This document shows, in pieces, positions 29,805-42,700 of a stretch of DNA of 64,000 nucleotides (the stretch's first letter is position 1; each line of letters begins with the position of its first letter). The stretch lies in NCBI RefSeq assembly GCF_000263855.1, contig NZ_AJWX01000008.1, positions 1 to 64,000 on the forward strand, read 5' to 3'. The translations under genes and the position numbers were made by a program. This DNA comes from Pseudomonas sp. M47T1 (lineage in GTDB: Bacteria > Pseudomonadota > Gammaproteobacteria > Pseudomonadales > Pseudomonadaceae). The notes under the pieces are model-generated. The model was not told the origin of the DNA. It searched no databases and worked only from the letters and a program-made list of their open reading frames with translations.

Positions 29805-32444
29805 ATGGCCGATTGGCAGTCCCTCGATCCCGAGGCCGCTCGTGAAGCGGAAAAATACGAAAACCCTATTCCCAGCCGTGAGCTGATCCTCCAGCACCTC
29901 GACGAGCGCGGCTCTCCCGCCAGCCGCGAGCAGCTGGTGGAGGAGTTCGGGCTTACCACCGAGGAGCAGTTGGAGGCCTTGCGCCGCCGCCTGCGTGCCA
30001 TGGAGCGCGACGCCCAACTGATCTACACCCGCCGCGGCACCTATGCCCCTGTGGATAAACTGGACTTGATCGCCGGTCGCATCAGCGGCCACCGCGACGG
30101 TTTCGGTTTCCTGATCCCTGATGACGGCTCCGACGACCTGTTCATGAGCCCGGCGCAAATGCGCCTGGTGTTCGACGGTGACCGCGCGCTGGCTCGTGTT
30201 TCCGGCCTGGACCGTCGTGGTCGCCGTGAAGGCGTCATCGTCGAAGTGGTGTCCCGTGGTCACGAGACCATCGTGGGTCGCTATTTTGAAGAGGGCGGCA
30301 TCGGCTTCGTCACCCCGGACAACCCCAAGGTCAATCAGGAAGTGTTGATTACCCCGGGCCGCAATGCAGGCGCCAAGGTCGGTCAGTTCGTGGAGGTGAA
30401 AATCACCCACTGGCCTACGCCGCGCTTCCAGCCTCAGGGTGACGTGGTCGAAGTGGTCGGCAATTACATGGCGCCGGGCATGGAAATCGACGTCGCGCTG
30501 CGCACCTACGACATTCCTCACGTATGGCCTCAGGCCGTGCTCAAGGAAGCCGCCAAGCTCAAGCCCGAGGTCGAAGAGAAGGACAAGCAGAACCGCGTTG
30601 ACCTGCGCCACCTGCCGTTCGTCACCATCGACGGCGAAGACGCCCGCGACTTCGACGATGCCGTGTACTGCGAGGCCAAGAGCAAGCTGCGCCTGTTCAA
30701 TGGCGGATGGAAGCTCTACGTGGCCATTGCCGACGTATCCAGCTATGTGAAGCTGGGTTCGGCCCTGGACGAAGAGGCCCAGGTGCGTGGCAACTCGGTG
30801 TACTTCCCCGAGCGCGTGATTCCGATGCTGCCCGAGGAGCTGTCCAACGGCCTGTGCTCGCTGAACCCGCACGTCGACCGCCTGGCCATGGTCTGCGAGA
30901 TGACCATCTCCAAGACCGGCGAGATGACCGACTATCAGTTCTACGAAGCGGTCATCCACTCCCACGCGCGCCTGACCTACAACAAGGTCAGCACTATGCT
31001 TGAGCATTCGCGTACCGCCGAGGCCAAGACCCTGCGTGGCGAGTTTGGCAATGTGCTGCCGGACTTGAAGCAGCTGTATGCGCTGTACAAGGTGCTGTTG
31101 GGCGCCCGCCATGCCCGTGGTGCCATCGACTTCGAAACCCAGGAAACCCGGATCATCTTCGGCTCCGAGCGCAAGATCGCCGAAATCCGGCCGACCGTGC
31201 GCAACGACGCCCACAAGCTGATCGAAGAGTGCATGCTGGCCGCCAACGTAGCCACCGCCGCATTCCTGCAAAAGCATGAAATTCCGGCCCTGTACCGCGT
31301 GCACGATGGTCCGCCGCCAGAGCGCCTGGAAAAATTGCGTGCCTTCCTGGGTGAGCTTGGCCTGTCGATCAACAAGGGCAAGGATGGTCCGTCGCCCAAG
31401 GATTACCGCGCGTTGCTGGAGAAAATCCAGGACCGTCCGGACTTCCACGTGATCCAGACCGTGATGCTGCGCTCCCTGAGCCAGGCGGTGTACAGCGCCG
31501 AGAACAACGGCCACTTCGGCCTGAACTACGAAGCCTACACCCACTTCACTTCGCCGATCCGTCGCTACCCTGACCTGCTGACCCACCGCGCCATTCGCAG
31601 TGTGATCCGCTCGAAGATGGACACCCCGCACGTCAAGCGTGCCGGCGCCCTGACCATTCCGAAAGCGCGCATCTACCCGTACGACGAGCCGGCACTGGAG
31701 GAGTTGGGCGAGCAGTGCTCCATGAGCGAGCGTCGCGCCGACGAAGCCACCCGTGACGTGACCAACTGGCTCAAGTGCGAGTTCATGAAGGACCGCGTGG
31801 GTGAGACCTTCCCAGGCGTGATCACCGCCGTGACCGGTTTCGGCCTGTTCGTGGAACTCACCGATATCTTCGTCGAAGGCCTGGTGCACGTCACCGCGCT
31901 GCCGGGCGACTACTACCACTTCGACCCTGTGCATCACCGCCTGGCGGGCGAGCGCACTGGCCGCAGCTTCCGCCTGGGCGACACCGTGGAAGTGCAGGTC
32001 ATGCGGGTTGACCTGGACGAGCGCAAGATCGATTTCGGCATGTCGGACAAGGCCGCCAGCGCACCGGTGGGCCGCAAGCATCGCCAGGCCGACAAGCCTG
32101 AGGCGAAGAAGGCGCCAGAGCGCAAGTCAGCTGACAAGAAGCCGGCGGCCAAGTCCTACGACAAGCCTGTGTACGAAAAACCTGCGCCGGCCGCGCCGCT
32201 GTCCAAGCCGTCCAAGCGCCCGGCCAAGTCTTCGGAGTCGGCCAGCGCCTACCGCGCGTCGGACGCGGTGGCCAACAACGCCGACGTGCGCAAGAGCCGG
32301 GAAGTGAAAAAAGCCCTGCTGGCTGAAGCCAAGGGCGGCGCCGGCAAGCCTGCGCGTTCGGACAAGTCCGGCGCGGCAAAGCCCACCACGCACCGCAAGG
32401 GCCCGTCCAAGACCGGGTCACGTAAACCGAAGGCGAAGTCATGA
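29805..32444 (+). CDS. rnr: Ribonuclease R
   Basis: The 879-residue processive 3'-5' exoribonuclease degrades structured RNA, including damaged rRNA and tmRNA-tagged messages. An N-terminal winged-helix region (about 20-75) precedes two cold-shock domains. The RNB catalytic domain has DGEDARDFDDAVYCE, which carries the metal-binding aspartates. An S1 domain lies at about 665-750 (GVITAVTGFGLFVEL). The Lys/Ala/Pro-rich basic tail of about 120 residues is typical. It overlaps rlmB by four bases. Confidence 0.97.
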   Translation: MADWQSLDPEAAREAEKYENPIPSRELILQHLDERGSPASREQLVEEFGLTTEEQLEALRRRLRAMERDAQLIYTRRGTYAPVDKLDLIAGRISGHRDGFGFLIPDDGSDDLFMSPAQMRLVFDGDRALARVSGLDRRGRREGVIVEVVSRGHETIVGRYFEEGGIGFVTPDNPKVNQEVLITPGRNAGAKVGQFVEVKITHWPTPRFQPQGDVVEVVGNYMAPGMEIDVALRTYDIPHVWPQAVLKEAAKLKPEVEEKDKQNRVDLRHLPFVTIDGEDARDFDDAVYCEAKSKLRLFNGGWKLYVAIADVSSYVKLGSALDEEAQVRGNSVYFPERVIPMLPEELSNGLCSLNPHVDRLAMVCEMTISKTGEMTDYQFYEAVIHSHARLTYNKVSTMLEHSRTAEAKTLRGEFGNVLPDLKQLYALYKVLLGARHARGAIDFETQETRIIFGSERKIAEIRPTVRNDAHKLIEECMLAANVATAAFLQKHEIPALYRVHDGPPPERLEKLRAFLGELGLSINKGKDGPSPKDYRALLEKIQDRPDFHVIQTVMLRSLSQAVYSAENNGHFGLNYEAYTHFTSPIRRYPDLLTHRAIRSVIRSKMDTPHVKRAGALTIPKARIYPYDEPALEELGEQCSMSERRADEATRDVTNWLKCEFMKDRVGETFPGVITAVTGFGLFVELTDIFVEGLVHVTALPGDYYHFDPVHHRLAGERTGRSFRLGDTVEVQVMRVDLDERKIDFGMSDKAASAPVGRKHRQADKPEAKKAPERKSADKKPAAKSYDKPVYEKPAPAAPLSKPSKRPAKSSESASAYRASDAVANNADVRKSREVKKALLAEAKGGAGKPARSDKSGAAKPTTHRKGPSKTGSRKPKAKS

Positions 32445-33199
32445 GTCAGTTGGAAAAGATCTACGGCGTTCACGCCGTGGAAGCCCTGTTGCGCCACCAC
32501 CCCAAGCGGGTCAAGCAAATCTGGCTGGCGGAAAGCCGCAACGATCCGCGCGTGCAGCCTCTGCTCGCGCTGGCTGCCGAGAACCGCGTGTCGGTCGGCC
32601 AGGCCGAGCGCCGCGAGATGGATGCCTGGGTGGACGGCGTTCACCAGGGCGTGGTCGCCGAAGTCAGCCCTAGCCAGGTCTGGGGTGAGGCGATGCTCGA
32701 CGAACTGCTCGATCGTACCGAAGGTGCACCGTTGCTGCTGGTGCTGGACGGCGTAACCGACCCGCACAACCTCGGCGCCTGCCTGCGCACCGCTGATGCG
32801 GCGGGCGTGCTGGCAGTGATCGTACCCAAGGACAAATCGGCAACCCTGACTCCTGCGGTACGAAAAGTCGCCTGCGGCGCTGCCGAGGTGATCCCGCTGG
32901 TGGCCGTGACCAACCTGGCGCGCACCCTGGAAAAACTACAGCAGCGCGGCCTGTGGGTGGTCGGCACGGCCGGGGAGGCCGAGCAGGAGTTGTACCAGCA
33001 CGACATGACCGGTCCGACCATCCTGGTGATGGGCGCCGAAGGCAAGGGCATGCGCCGCCTGACCCGCGAGCATTGCGATTACCTGGTGAAACTGCCGATG
33101 CACGGCAGCGTCAGCAGCCTGAACGTATCGGTTGCCACGGGCGTGTGCCTGTTCGAAGTCGTTCGTCAGCGCGGCGCAAAGGCCTCGGCGAAAAAATGA
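32441..33199 (+). CDS. rlmB: 23S rRNA (guanosine-2'-O-)-methyltransferase RlmB
   Basis: The 252-residue SPOUT methyltransferase modifies G2251 of 23S rRNA. An N-terminal substrate-binding domain starts GVHAVEALLRHHP. The knotted C-terminal domain has VLDGVTDPHNLGACLRTA, GAEGKGMRRL and the final SLNVSVATGVCLFE. Translation is coupled to rnr by an ATGA overlap. Confidence 0.97.
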   Translation: MSQLEKIYGVHAVEALLRHHPKRVKQIWLAESRNDPRVQPLLALAAENRVSVGQAERREMDAWVDGVHQGVVAEVSPSQVWGEAMLDELLDRTEGAPLLLVLDGVTDPHNLGACLRTADAAGVLAVIVPKDKSATLTPAVRKVACGAAEVIPLVAVTNLARTLEKLQQRGLWVVGTAGEAEQELYQHDMTGPTILVMGAEGKGMRRLTREHCDYLVKLPMHGSVSSLNVSVATGVCLFEVVRQRGAKASAKK

Positions 33200-33209
33200 T
33201 GTAGCCTTT

Positions 33210-33276
33210 GTGGGTGCTGGCTTGCCAGCGAGCTTTTGACGCCCCCCGAAAAGCTCGCTGGCAAGCCAGCTCCCAC
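33210..33276. repeat. Perfect 22-bp inverted repeat with GTGGG/CCCAC ends
   Basis: Arms at 33216-33237 and 33249-33270 are exactly complementary over 22 bases around an 11-base loop rich in C. The structure is an enlarged copy of the elements at 3091 and 5041. It follows rlmB by ten bases and could act as its mRNA end. Confidence 0.8.
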
Positions 33277-33302
33277 GGCTGTTCAAATATTCACCAATTT
33301 CC

Positions 33303-33331
33303 TTGCTTGTCCCCCCTCCCTTCTCTACAAT
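33303..33331 (+). promoter_or_regulatory. Sigma-70 promoter of the rpsF operon
   Basis: TTGCTT at 33303-33308 and TACAAT at 33326-33331 are separated by 17 bases. The implied start lies about 125 bases before rpsF, giving a long leader in which ribosomal protein autoregulation could act. Confidence 0.55.
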
Positions 33332-33462
33332 TGCGCCCCTTGCCTCGACGGCAGGTGGCTGGCAGTTCATCGCCACCCCCTTTTCCGCGAGCAAGACATA
33401 CAGTGTCATTCACTCCTTGTCTGACCGCCCTGGCGGCAGGCTACAACCCGTAAGGAGCATTC

Positions 33463-33888
33463 ATGCGTCATTACGAAATCATCTTTCTGGTCCACCCTGA
33501 CCAGAGCGAGCAAGTCGGCGGCATGGTTGAGCGTTACACCAAGCTGATCGAAGAAGACGGCGGCAAAATCCACCGTCTGGAAGACTGGGGCCGTCGTCAA
33601 CTGGCCTATGCAATCAACAATGTTCACAAGGCTCACTACGTGATGCTGAACGTTGAATGCACCGGCAAGGCCCTGGCCGAGCTGGAAGACAACTTCCGCT
33701 ACAACGATGCCGTGATCCGTAACCTGGTCATCCGTCGCGACGAAGCCGTAATTGGTCAGTCCGAGATGCTCAAGGCCGAAGAAAACCGCAGCGAGCGCCG
33801 TGAGCGTCGTGACCGTCCTGAGCATGCTGACAGCGCCGATGGCGATGACAGCGACAACAGCGACGCCAGCGATAACGCTGACGAGTAA
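33463..33888 (+). CDS. rpsF: 30S ribosomal protein S6
   Basis: The 141-residue S6 fold spans residues 1-100 (begins [15 protein letters not shown]). A C-terminal tail of Asp, Ser, Asn and Glu (about 118-141) follows; in many bacteria this region is further modified by RimK-type ligases. GTAAGGAG precedes the ATG. It is the first gene of rpsF-rpsR-membrane protein-rplI. Confidence 0.98.
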   Translation: MRHYEIIFLVHPDQSEQVGGMVERYTKLIEEDGGKIHRLEDWGRRQLAYAINNVHKAHYVMLNVECTGKALAELEDNFRYNDAVIRNLVIRRDEAVIGQSEMLKAEENRSERRERRDRPEHADSADGDDSDNSDASDNADE

Positions 33889-33916
33889 TCCACGGACCTT
33901 TTGAGGAGCCAATTAC

Positions 33917-34147
33917 ATGGCACGTTTCTTCCGTCGTCGTAAATTCTGCCGCTTCACCGCTGAAGACGTGAAAGAGATCGATTACAAAGATCTCAACACC
34001 CTGAAAGCCTACGTATCCGAAACCGGCAAAATTGTTCCAAGCCGTATCACCGGTACCAAAGCTCGTTATCAGCGTCAGCTGGCCGTCGCTATCAAGCGCG
34101 CCCGCTTCCTGGCCCTGCTGGCCTACACCGACAGCCACGGCCGCTGA
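33917..34147 (+). CDS. rpsR: 30S ribosomal protein S18
   Basis: The 76-residue basic protein binds the 30S platform with S6. It has the [13 protein letters not shown] start and the [12 protein letters not shown] motif. GAGGAG lies ten bases before the ATG. It is co-transcribed with rpsF. Confidence 0.98.
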   Translation: MARFFRRRKFCRFTAEDVKEIDYKDLNTLKAYVSETGKIVPSRITGTKARYQRQLAVAIKRARFLALLAYTDSHGR

Positions 34148-34183
34148 GACCGGGTCGTCGACAAGTAGCAAGGGATTTAACGC

Positions 34184-35074
34184 ATGCGCCCCATAGCTGA
34201 TTTCATCATGCGCGGACGCATGCAGGCCACCCTGGTGGTGGTGGGATGTGCGGCATTGCCGCTGTTGTTCTGGTTGAGTGCCGCCGCAGGTTGTCTTGTA
34301 CTGCTGCGGCGCGGTTCGGACGCTTCAAGCGTCCTTGGTCTGGGGTTGTTGTCAGGGCTGGTTGGCTGGCACTTCTCTCAAGACCCGGCGGGCCTTCTGG
34401 TGCTGCTCGGGGCTTGGAGCCTGGCGCTGATTCTTCGCGCAGGCCATTCCTGGAATCGCGTGCTGCTAAGCAGCGTGGCCGTGGGGCTGTTGTGTGCCGT
34501 GTGCGTGGGGACTGTTTTCAGTTCCGTCATCGACCCGCTGGCCAAGGCGTTTGAGGACGTCTTGCCGCAGGCGATGGGTGAGGTCTACCAGAGTTTCTCT
34601 GCAGACCAGAAAGCGACACTTGGCGCATTGATGGCACCGCTGACAATCATTTCAATTGCGTTTTCGTCGCAGGTCCTTAGCGTGCTGTGCCTGATACTTG
34701 GGCGTTACTGGCAAGCGATGTTGTATAACCCCGGAGGGTTCGGGCGCGAGTTTCGCGCAATCCGCATCCCCAGGAACGTGGCACTGTTACTGCTGGCCAT
34801 CATGTTTGCAGCACCTTTCTTCGGTATGCAGACACTGATTTTGTTGCCGTTGTGCAGTGTCCCGCTCTTCTTCGCCGGGCTGGCCCTGATTCACGGGCTG
34901 GTGAAGCGCAAGAAACTGGCAGGCTTCTGGCTTGTGGGGATTTATGTGACGTTGCTGCCGTTCATGCAGCTGCTCGGTCCTTTGCTCGTGGTGTTGGCCA
35001 TTGTCGACAGCCTGATTGATTTTCGCGGACGTTTGGCACCGGAAGGTGCTGACAATGCGAACGGTGAAGGTTAA
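34184..35074 (+). CDS. Multi-pass inner-membrane protein of the rpsR-rplI interval
   Basis: The 296-residue protein has about seven to eight hydrophobic segments, at about 14-40, 45-65, 68-85, 90-112, 150-172, 200-222, 225-245 and 255-280. No enzyme motif is recognised. A membrane protein at this exact place is conserved in Pseudomonas, and the topology recalls the DUF2232/YybS group, though that is only a resemblance. AAGGG lies upstream of the ATG, and the gene sits 18 bases before rplI, so it is translated from the ribosomal operon. Function is unknown. Confidence 0.8.
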   Translation: MRPIADFIMRGRMQATLVVVGCAALPLLFWLSAAAGCLVLLRRGSDASSVLGLGLLSGLVGWHFSQDPAGLLVLLGAWSLALILRAGHSWNRVLLSSVAVGLLCAVCVGTVFSSVIDPLAKAFEDVLPQAMGEVYQSFSADQKATLGALMAPLTIISIAFSSQVLSVLCLILGRYWQAMLYNPGGFGREFRAIRIPRNVALLLLAIMFAAPFFGMQTLILLPLCSVPLFFAGLALIHGLVKRKKLAGFWLVGIYVTLLPFMQLLGPLLVVLAIVDSLIDFRGRLAPEGADNANGEG

Positions 35075-35092
35075 AAGTTAGAGGATTTCCAC

Positions 35093-35539
35093 ATGCAACT
35101 GATCCTTCTGGAAAAAGTCGCCAACCTGGGCAACCTGGGCGACAAAGTAAACGTTAAGGCCGGTTACGGTCGTAACTACCTGCTGCCTTACGGTAAAGCT
35201 ACCGCTGCGACCGCTGCCAACCTGGCTGCGTTCGAAGAGCGTCGTGCTGAGCTGGAAAAACTGGCTGCAGACAAGAAAGCTTCGGCTGAAACTCGCGCTG
35301 CCCAACTGGCTGAGCTGGAAGTGACCATCACTGCCACCGCCGGTGACGAAGGCAAGCTGTTCGGTTCGATCGGCACCCACGACATCGCTGATGCACTGAC
35401 CGCCTCGGGCGTTGAAGTTGCCAAGGCTGAAGTTCGTCTGCCGAACGGCACCATCCGTAACGTTGGCGAATACGACGTTGCCGTGCACCTGCACAGCGAC
35501 GTAGAAGCTACCGTACGCGTTGTTGTTGTAGCTGCTTAA
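35093..35539 (+). CDS. rplI: 50S ribosomal protein L9
   Basis: The 148-residue two-domain L9 begins [18 protein letters not shown]. The [13 protein letters not shown] motif follows, then a long connecting helix and a C-terminal RNA-binding domain. AGAGGA precedes the ATG. A hairpin and a strong terminator follow. Confidence 0.98.
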   Translation: MQLILLEKVANLGNLGDKVNVKAGYGRNYLLPYGKATAATAANLAAFEERRAELEKLAADKKASAETRAAQLAELEVTITATAGDEGKLFGSIGTHDIADALTASGVEVAKAEVRLPNGTIRNVGEYDVAVHLHSDVEATVRVVVVAA

Positions 35540-35550
35540 GTAGCACCGAT

Positions 35551-35576
35551 CGGCTGGCACCCTCGGGTGGCAGCCG
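35551..35576 (+). other. Hairpin after rplI
   Basis: An 11-bp stem with one internal mismatch closes a CTCG loop. It precedes the stronger terminator at 35585. Confidence 0.45.
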
Positions 35577-35584
35577 GTAACATC

Positions 35585-35616
35585 GGGCACGATCCTGTTT
35601 ACAGGTCGTGCCCTTT
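35585..35616 (+). terminator. Terminator of the rpsF-rplI operon
   Basis: GGGCACGA pairs with TCGTGCCC, and CCTGT with ACAGG inside it, giving a 13-bp stem with one bulged T. TTT and a T-rich stretch follow. dnaB begins 32 bases later. Confidence 0.75.
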
Positions 35617-35647
35617 GTCTTTCTGCATCCCCTGATTTCAAGTGGCC

Positions 35648-37045
35648 ATGAACGAGATATCCGCACCCGAGCAATACGATCTGCAAACCGCTGCCCTCAA
35701 GGTGCCGCCGCATTCCATCGAGGCCGAACAGGCCGTGCTCGGTGGTCTGATGCTGGACAACGACGCCTGGGAGCGCGTGCTGGATCAAGTCTCGGACGGC
35801 GACTTCTACCGTCATGACCACCGCCTGATCTTCCGTGCCATTGCCAAGCTGGCTGACCAGAACACGCCGTTCGACGTGGTCACCCTGTATGAGCAACTGG
35901 ATAAGGAAGGGCAGAGCTCCCAGGTTGGTGGCTTGGGTTACCTGGGTGAGCTGGCGAAGAACACGCCGTCGGTCGCCAACATCAAGGCTTACGCCCAGAT
36001 CGTGCGCGAGCGAGCCACCCTGCGGCAGTTGATCAGCATCAGCAGCGAAATCGCCGACAGCGCGTTCAACCCCCAGGGCCGCAACGCCGCCGAGATCCTC
36101 GACGAAGCCGAACGGCAAATCTTCCAGATCGCCGAGGCGCGGCCGAAAACCGGCGGCCCGGTCAGCGTCAACGACCTGTTGACCAAGGCCATTGACCGCA
36201 TCGACACGCTGTTCAATACCGATGAGGCCATCACCGGCCTGTCCACCGGCTACACCGACCTGGACGAAAAGACCAGCGGCCTGCAGCCGGCCGACTTGAT
36301 CATCGTGGCCGGCCGTCCGTCCATGGGCAAGACCACCTTTGCCATGAACCTGGTGGAAAACGCCGTGCTACGCAGCGACAAGGCCGTATTGGTCTACTCG
36401 CTGGAGATGCCAGGTGACTCGCTGATCATGCGTATGCTGTCTTCCCTGGGCCGTATCGACCAGACCAAGGTGCGTTCCGGCCGCCTGGATGACGACGATT
36501 GGCCGCGCCTGACGTCGGCGGTCAACCTGCTCAACGACCGCAAGCTGTTCATCGATGACACCGCCGGCATCAGCCCGTCGGAAATGCGCGCGCGTACTCG
36601 CCGCCTGGTGCGTGAGCATGGCGATATCGGCCTGATCATGATCGACTACCTGCAACTGATGCAGATCCCGGGTTCCAGCGGTGACAACCGTACCAACGAA
36701 ATTTCCGAAATCTCCCGCTCGTTGAAAGCCCTGGCCAAGGAATTCAACTGCCCGGTGGTGGCGCTGTCGCAGCTCAACCGTTCCCTGGAACAGCGCCCTA
36801 ACAAGCGCCCGGTGAACTCCGACTTGCGTGAGTCGGGTGCAATCGAGCAGGACGCCGACGTGATCATGTTCGTGTACCGGGACGAGGTGTACCACCCCGA
36901 GACCGAGCACAAGGGCATTGCCGAGATCATCATCGGCAAGCAGCGTAACGGCCCCATCGGCTTCATTCGCCTGGCGTTCATCGGCAAATACACGCGGTTC
37001 GAAAACCTGGCCCCAGGTAGCTACAATTTCGACGACGACGAATAA
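35648..37045 (+). CDS. dnaB: Replicative DNA helicase DnaB
   Basis: The 465-residue hexameric helicase has an N-terminal DnaG-interacting domain (about 20-125), a linker, and a RecA-like C-terminal domain. Its Walker A is [13 protein letters not shown] and its Walker B region is [10 protein letters not shown]. The end [14 protein letters not shown] is typical. No inteins are present. A GTG two codons upstream (35642) could also start it. Confidence 0.98.
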   Translation: MNEISAPEQYDLQTAALKVPPHSIEAEQAVLGGLMLDNDAWERVLDQVSDGDFYRHDHRLIFRAIAKLADQNTPFDVVTLYEQLDKEGQSSQVGGLGYLGELAKNTPSVANIKAYAQIVRERATLRQLISISSEIADSAFNPQGRNAAEILDEAERQIFQIAEARPKTGGPVSVNDLLTKAIDRIDTLFNTDEAITGLSTGYTDLDEKTSGLQPADLIIVAGRPSMGKTTFAMNLVENAVLRSDKAVLVYSLEMPGDSLIMRMLSSLGRIDQTKVRSGRLDDDDWPRLTSAVNLLNDRKLFIDDTAGISPSEMRARTRRLVREHGDIGLIMIDYLQLMQIPGSSGDNRTNEISEISRSLKALAKEFNCPVVALSQLNRSLEQRPNKRPVNSDLRESGAIEQDADVIMFVYRDEVYHPETEHKGIAEIIIGKQRNGPIGFIRLAFIGKYTRFENLAPGSYNFDDDE

Positions 37046-37064
37046 AGAATATCGCGTCGAACCT

Positions 37065-37129
37065 TTCGCGGGCACGGCCCGCTCCTGCAGGTCTGCGTAA
37101 TTCTGTAGGAGCGGGCCGTGCCCGCGAAG
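37065..37129. repeat. Palindromic intergenic repeat (GGAGCGGGCC family)
   Basis: TTCGCGGGCACGGCCCGCTCC pairs with GGAGCGGGCCGTGCCCGCGAA, a 21-bp perfect arm pair around a 23-base loop. A relative lies at 63451-63537. Confidence 0.8.
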
Positions 37130-37230
37130 CATTCCCCACCGATTTCCGACAGTGGTCGTCGGAATTGGTCAAAATTTGTGCTATATTCCGCGCCCGCGTT
37201 TTTCCAACACGTAGCCACACGGTCATCGAC

Positions 37231-39531
<2,301 letters not shown>

Positions 39532-39626
39532 TGTGAACCCGGGTGTGACCCACGTTTCGGGCACACCCGGTTATCCTTGAAATTTGCGGCCCCGAGCCTC
39601 GCCGCTCATCACCCCTTCGAATTCGT

Positions 39627-39720
39627 GTAGCCGCTGCCGCCAGGCTGCGCTGGCCCGCATTCCAACGCTGGAATCCCCTGTGGGCCGCTCGACCAGCGCA
39701 GCCTGACGGCAGCGGCTATG
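39627..39720. repeat. REP-like palindrome (GCCGCTGCCG family), about 94 bp
   Basis: GTAGCCGCTGCCGCCAGGC and its near-complement ending in CGGCAGCGGCTATG bracket a second inverted pair (CATTCCAACG/CGCTGGAATC). It occupies most of the 240-bp gap between convergent ygiQ and the large toxin-like gene; no immunity gene fits here. Confidence 0.75.
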
Positions 39721-39771
39721 TTGTATCGCGCAGCCTGCTGCACGCGGATAAGGGGAGGGTGACAGCGCTTA

Positions 39772-42700
39772 TCAAGGCAGCGCACCTTCCACTACCTGAA
39801 ACTTGCCAGGCGCCACCTTCCCGCGCAGGTCGCTCAGCCCCACGGTGCATGACTGGCAGGTGGGTTTCATGGAAAATACCAGGATGCTGTTCACGCTGCT
39901 GAAGTCCGTAATGTCCTTGTTCAGGCGGGCCAGGATCATGCGTTCGGAGTCGAACATGCGACGCTGCTCCGATAGCTCTTCGAGCCTGTTCATGTTGTTC
40001 AGGTCGGGCAGGAACAGCAGTTCCTGATCAGGAGGGTTGCGCTGGCCGGTGCGCTGCGGGCGGAATTGAGCATTGATGAAGCGCGTGCCATCAGGTGCGG
40101 TTGCGCTATCGGCAGTCAGGCGCCAGCCGGGCTCCAGCCCTTCACGGTCGGCCATGGCCATGCGGCGGCTGAGGGTCAGGTCGAACTCTGGTTTCTGGAA
40201 ACCGGACAGACTGTAGTAGATAGCGTCGGGGCGGCCCGGATCTTTGTAGGCAAGGCGTACATAGGCCAGATTCTTGGGCGCGGTCGCCATTTGCCGGGTG
40301 GTACCGGCCAGCAGCAGATTTGCCGCCGTGAAGCGGTCGTGGCTGCCATGGATGGCGTTGAGGTCAGCGGCGATGCGCGCCCGCAAGGCCTCAGGGGTGT
40401 GCTCAGTGATGCTGTGCCACTGATCGCGGTCGCCCCTGGCCCTGAGCACGAGCTTTCGTTGGGTGTAGTGGCAATACAGGGCTGCTTGCTCAGGGGTTGT
40501 GTCCAGCACAAAAGGCCCACTGATATAGCGCTTCAGCCATTTGCGGTGATCGGCTGTCAGCCTGCTCGCCAACACGCTGATGTTCTGATCTATGACCGCG
40601 GGCACCACGCTTCTCAGCAGATGATTGGCGTCGTACGCACCGTTGTAGATGTAGTGCAGGGCATCGTCCTCGGTCAGTGGCCCTGGTCGAGCGGTGGCTT
40701 GGGGGGGCGAGGAAGCAATGCGTGTGAGGGTCAAGTCCTGCTGCCCAAGCCTGTAGTCGGCGCGATAGTAGGCGAGATCATCGGCACGGGTTATCAGCAC
40801 CAGGGTTTCGTCTGACCTTCGCGGCACTACCACGGCGCTGATGCGCCGAGTGTCATCAATGGCCTGCACCAAACAGTCGATCTCGATCTGCTTGAAGCGA
40901 TCGTTGCCACCCAGGATCCTGCACGTAACCTGGGGGCTGTACTCATTGGGGCTCAGGTGACGAACATGCTTGAGCGTGTTTTCCTCGATGCGCCAAACCT
41001 GCTGCCCGTGCACCAGTCGTTCGCGGCTGCCGGCGGTGATGCGTCGGTCAGTAAACCAGGGGGCGAAGTCGCTGCCCTCGGTTTGCCCGGGCGATGTATT
41101 GGTGTGGCTTGTGTTCCGGACGCTGCGGGCAGAGGGGCCGCATATCATCTGCATGGGGTCACCCCGCTTGACCCGGCAGGGCGTCACCTGAATGTCGTCG
41201 AGGGCGCGGCTCAGCGAACGTGAGTGCACGCGCCGTAGCACTGTCGTGCCGCTGGCAAGGGTTGTTTTGCGATAAATCACACTGCCTGCCGAAAGGTACA
41301 GGTCGTCGCCCCAGGCCATCCAGTGTTGAGTCAGCTGCGGGGTGGTGTCACGCAGAATCCAGCTTTGGCTTGCTTCATCGAACTCCAGCGGGATTTGCCC
41401 CGGTGGCCGCCGCAGCAGGCCGCCGTTGTCCGCGGTCCTGGTCAAGGCGCGCCCGCACGGTCCACCTGTATCCGGGGCGATCATGAACAGCCGTGCGCGC
41501 TCCCCTTTGCGTTGGCTGCGGTACAGAATCAGTGATTGCCCATCGTCCAGGCGGCGCAGGCGATAGTCCGAGGACTGTCGCCGATAGTCGACGCCGGGTG
41601 TCGGTCGCAGGGGGCGTGTGCTGGCCGGCCGCAGCACGGGCAGGCTACGCTTGCGCTTCAGCCAGCGCAGGGCACTGCGTCCGGTTTTCCCGATGCGTGA
41701 CAACGCTTTGGGCAGCATCAATGCCAGGCCGGCGGGGTTGAACTGATCGGCGATGCTCAGGCTGGTCTGCGCCACCAGATTGCGCAGTGCCGGCAGGCTG
41801 GCTTGCAGCCCCAACCGGGCGCCAATCCTGGCAGTGCGAACGCTGAGGGCAGTGATCCTGGCGGCCGGCACTGCCAGCCCCGCGGTCTCCAGGCCCAGCC
41901 CTAGCGCGGCCCAGCGCAACTGGCCGCGGTCTCCGGTGGCCAACCCCTCGTTCCAATCCTCGGCGGCCCCCCAGAACGGGATAAATACCTGAGTAACTTT
42001 TTTCGCGGGATGAGCCTGGTCAAAGGCAGTTTGGCCGCGCAACTTCAGATGCAGTCGTTGCGCGTGCTTGAACATGAACTGTTCACCGACGCGCTCGGCC
42101 AGGGTGCTGGTCAGGTCGTCGAAATAGGTTTCGGCCTGCTTGGCGGTGAGGGTGTCGGTCGCAATCGCTTCAAGGGTAAGCAAGCGCTCAAGGGCGACGT
42201 CAACGCTGCTGGTGGTGCGTGGAGCGCTACCGGTCAGATAGGCGTTTGCATCAATGGGCAGTTCCCACTTGTCATTGCGGTCCACACGCAGGCTCGGGTC
42301 GTAAATGGGCAGGGGTTGCAGTTCTGGGCGCAAGCGGATCAACCCCGCGTAGGGGAGCACTTCGTAATAGTACAACCTGCCCTGGTGGCGCGCCTGAAGC
42401 ATGAAACCGTATTGCCCGTGATCAGTGGACACTCGGTCCACCAGTTCTCGATAAAGCAGACCCACCAGCCCTGCCAGCAGCTCGAATGCTGAATACTCGA
42501 ACTTGCGCACCACCAGTACCGTCACTTCCCCGAACAGCGGCGCACGCTGCTCTTTGGGCAAGTCGCTCAACAACAGGCGGATCATGGCGCCACAGGCCTT
42601 GCGGCTTTGTGCCAGCCAGGGGGCGAATTCACGTTCGAAGCGAGCAGCCACGTCGGGTAGCCCATGCATATTCATGAAGGCTGGATAGAACGTGCCATCG

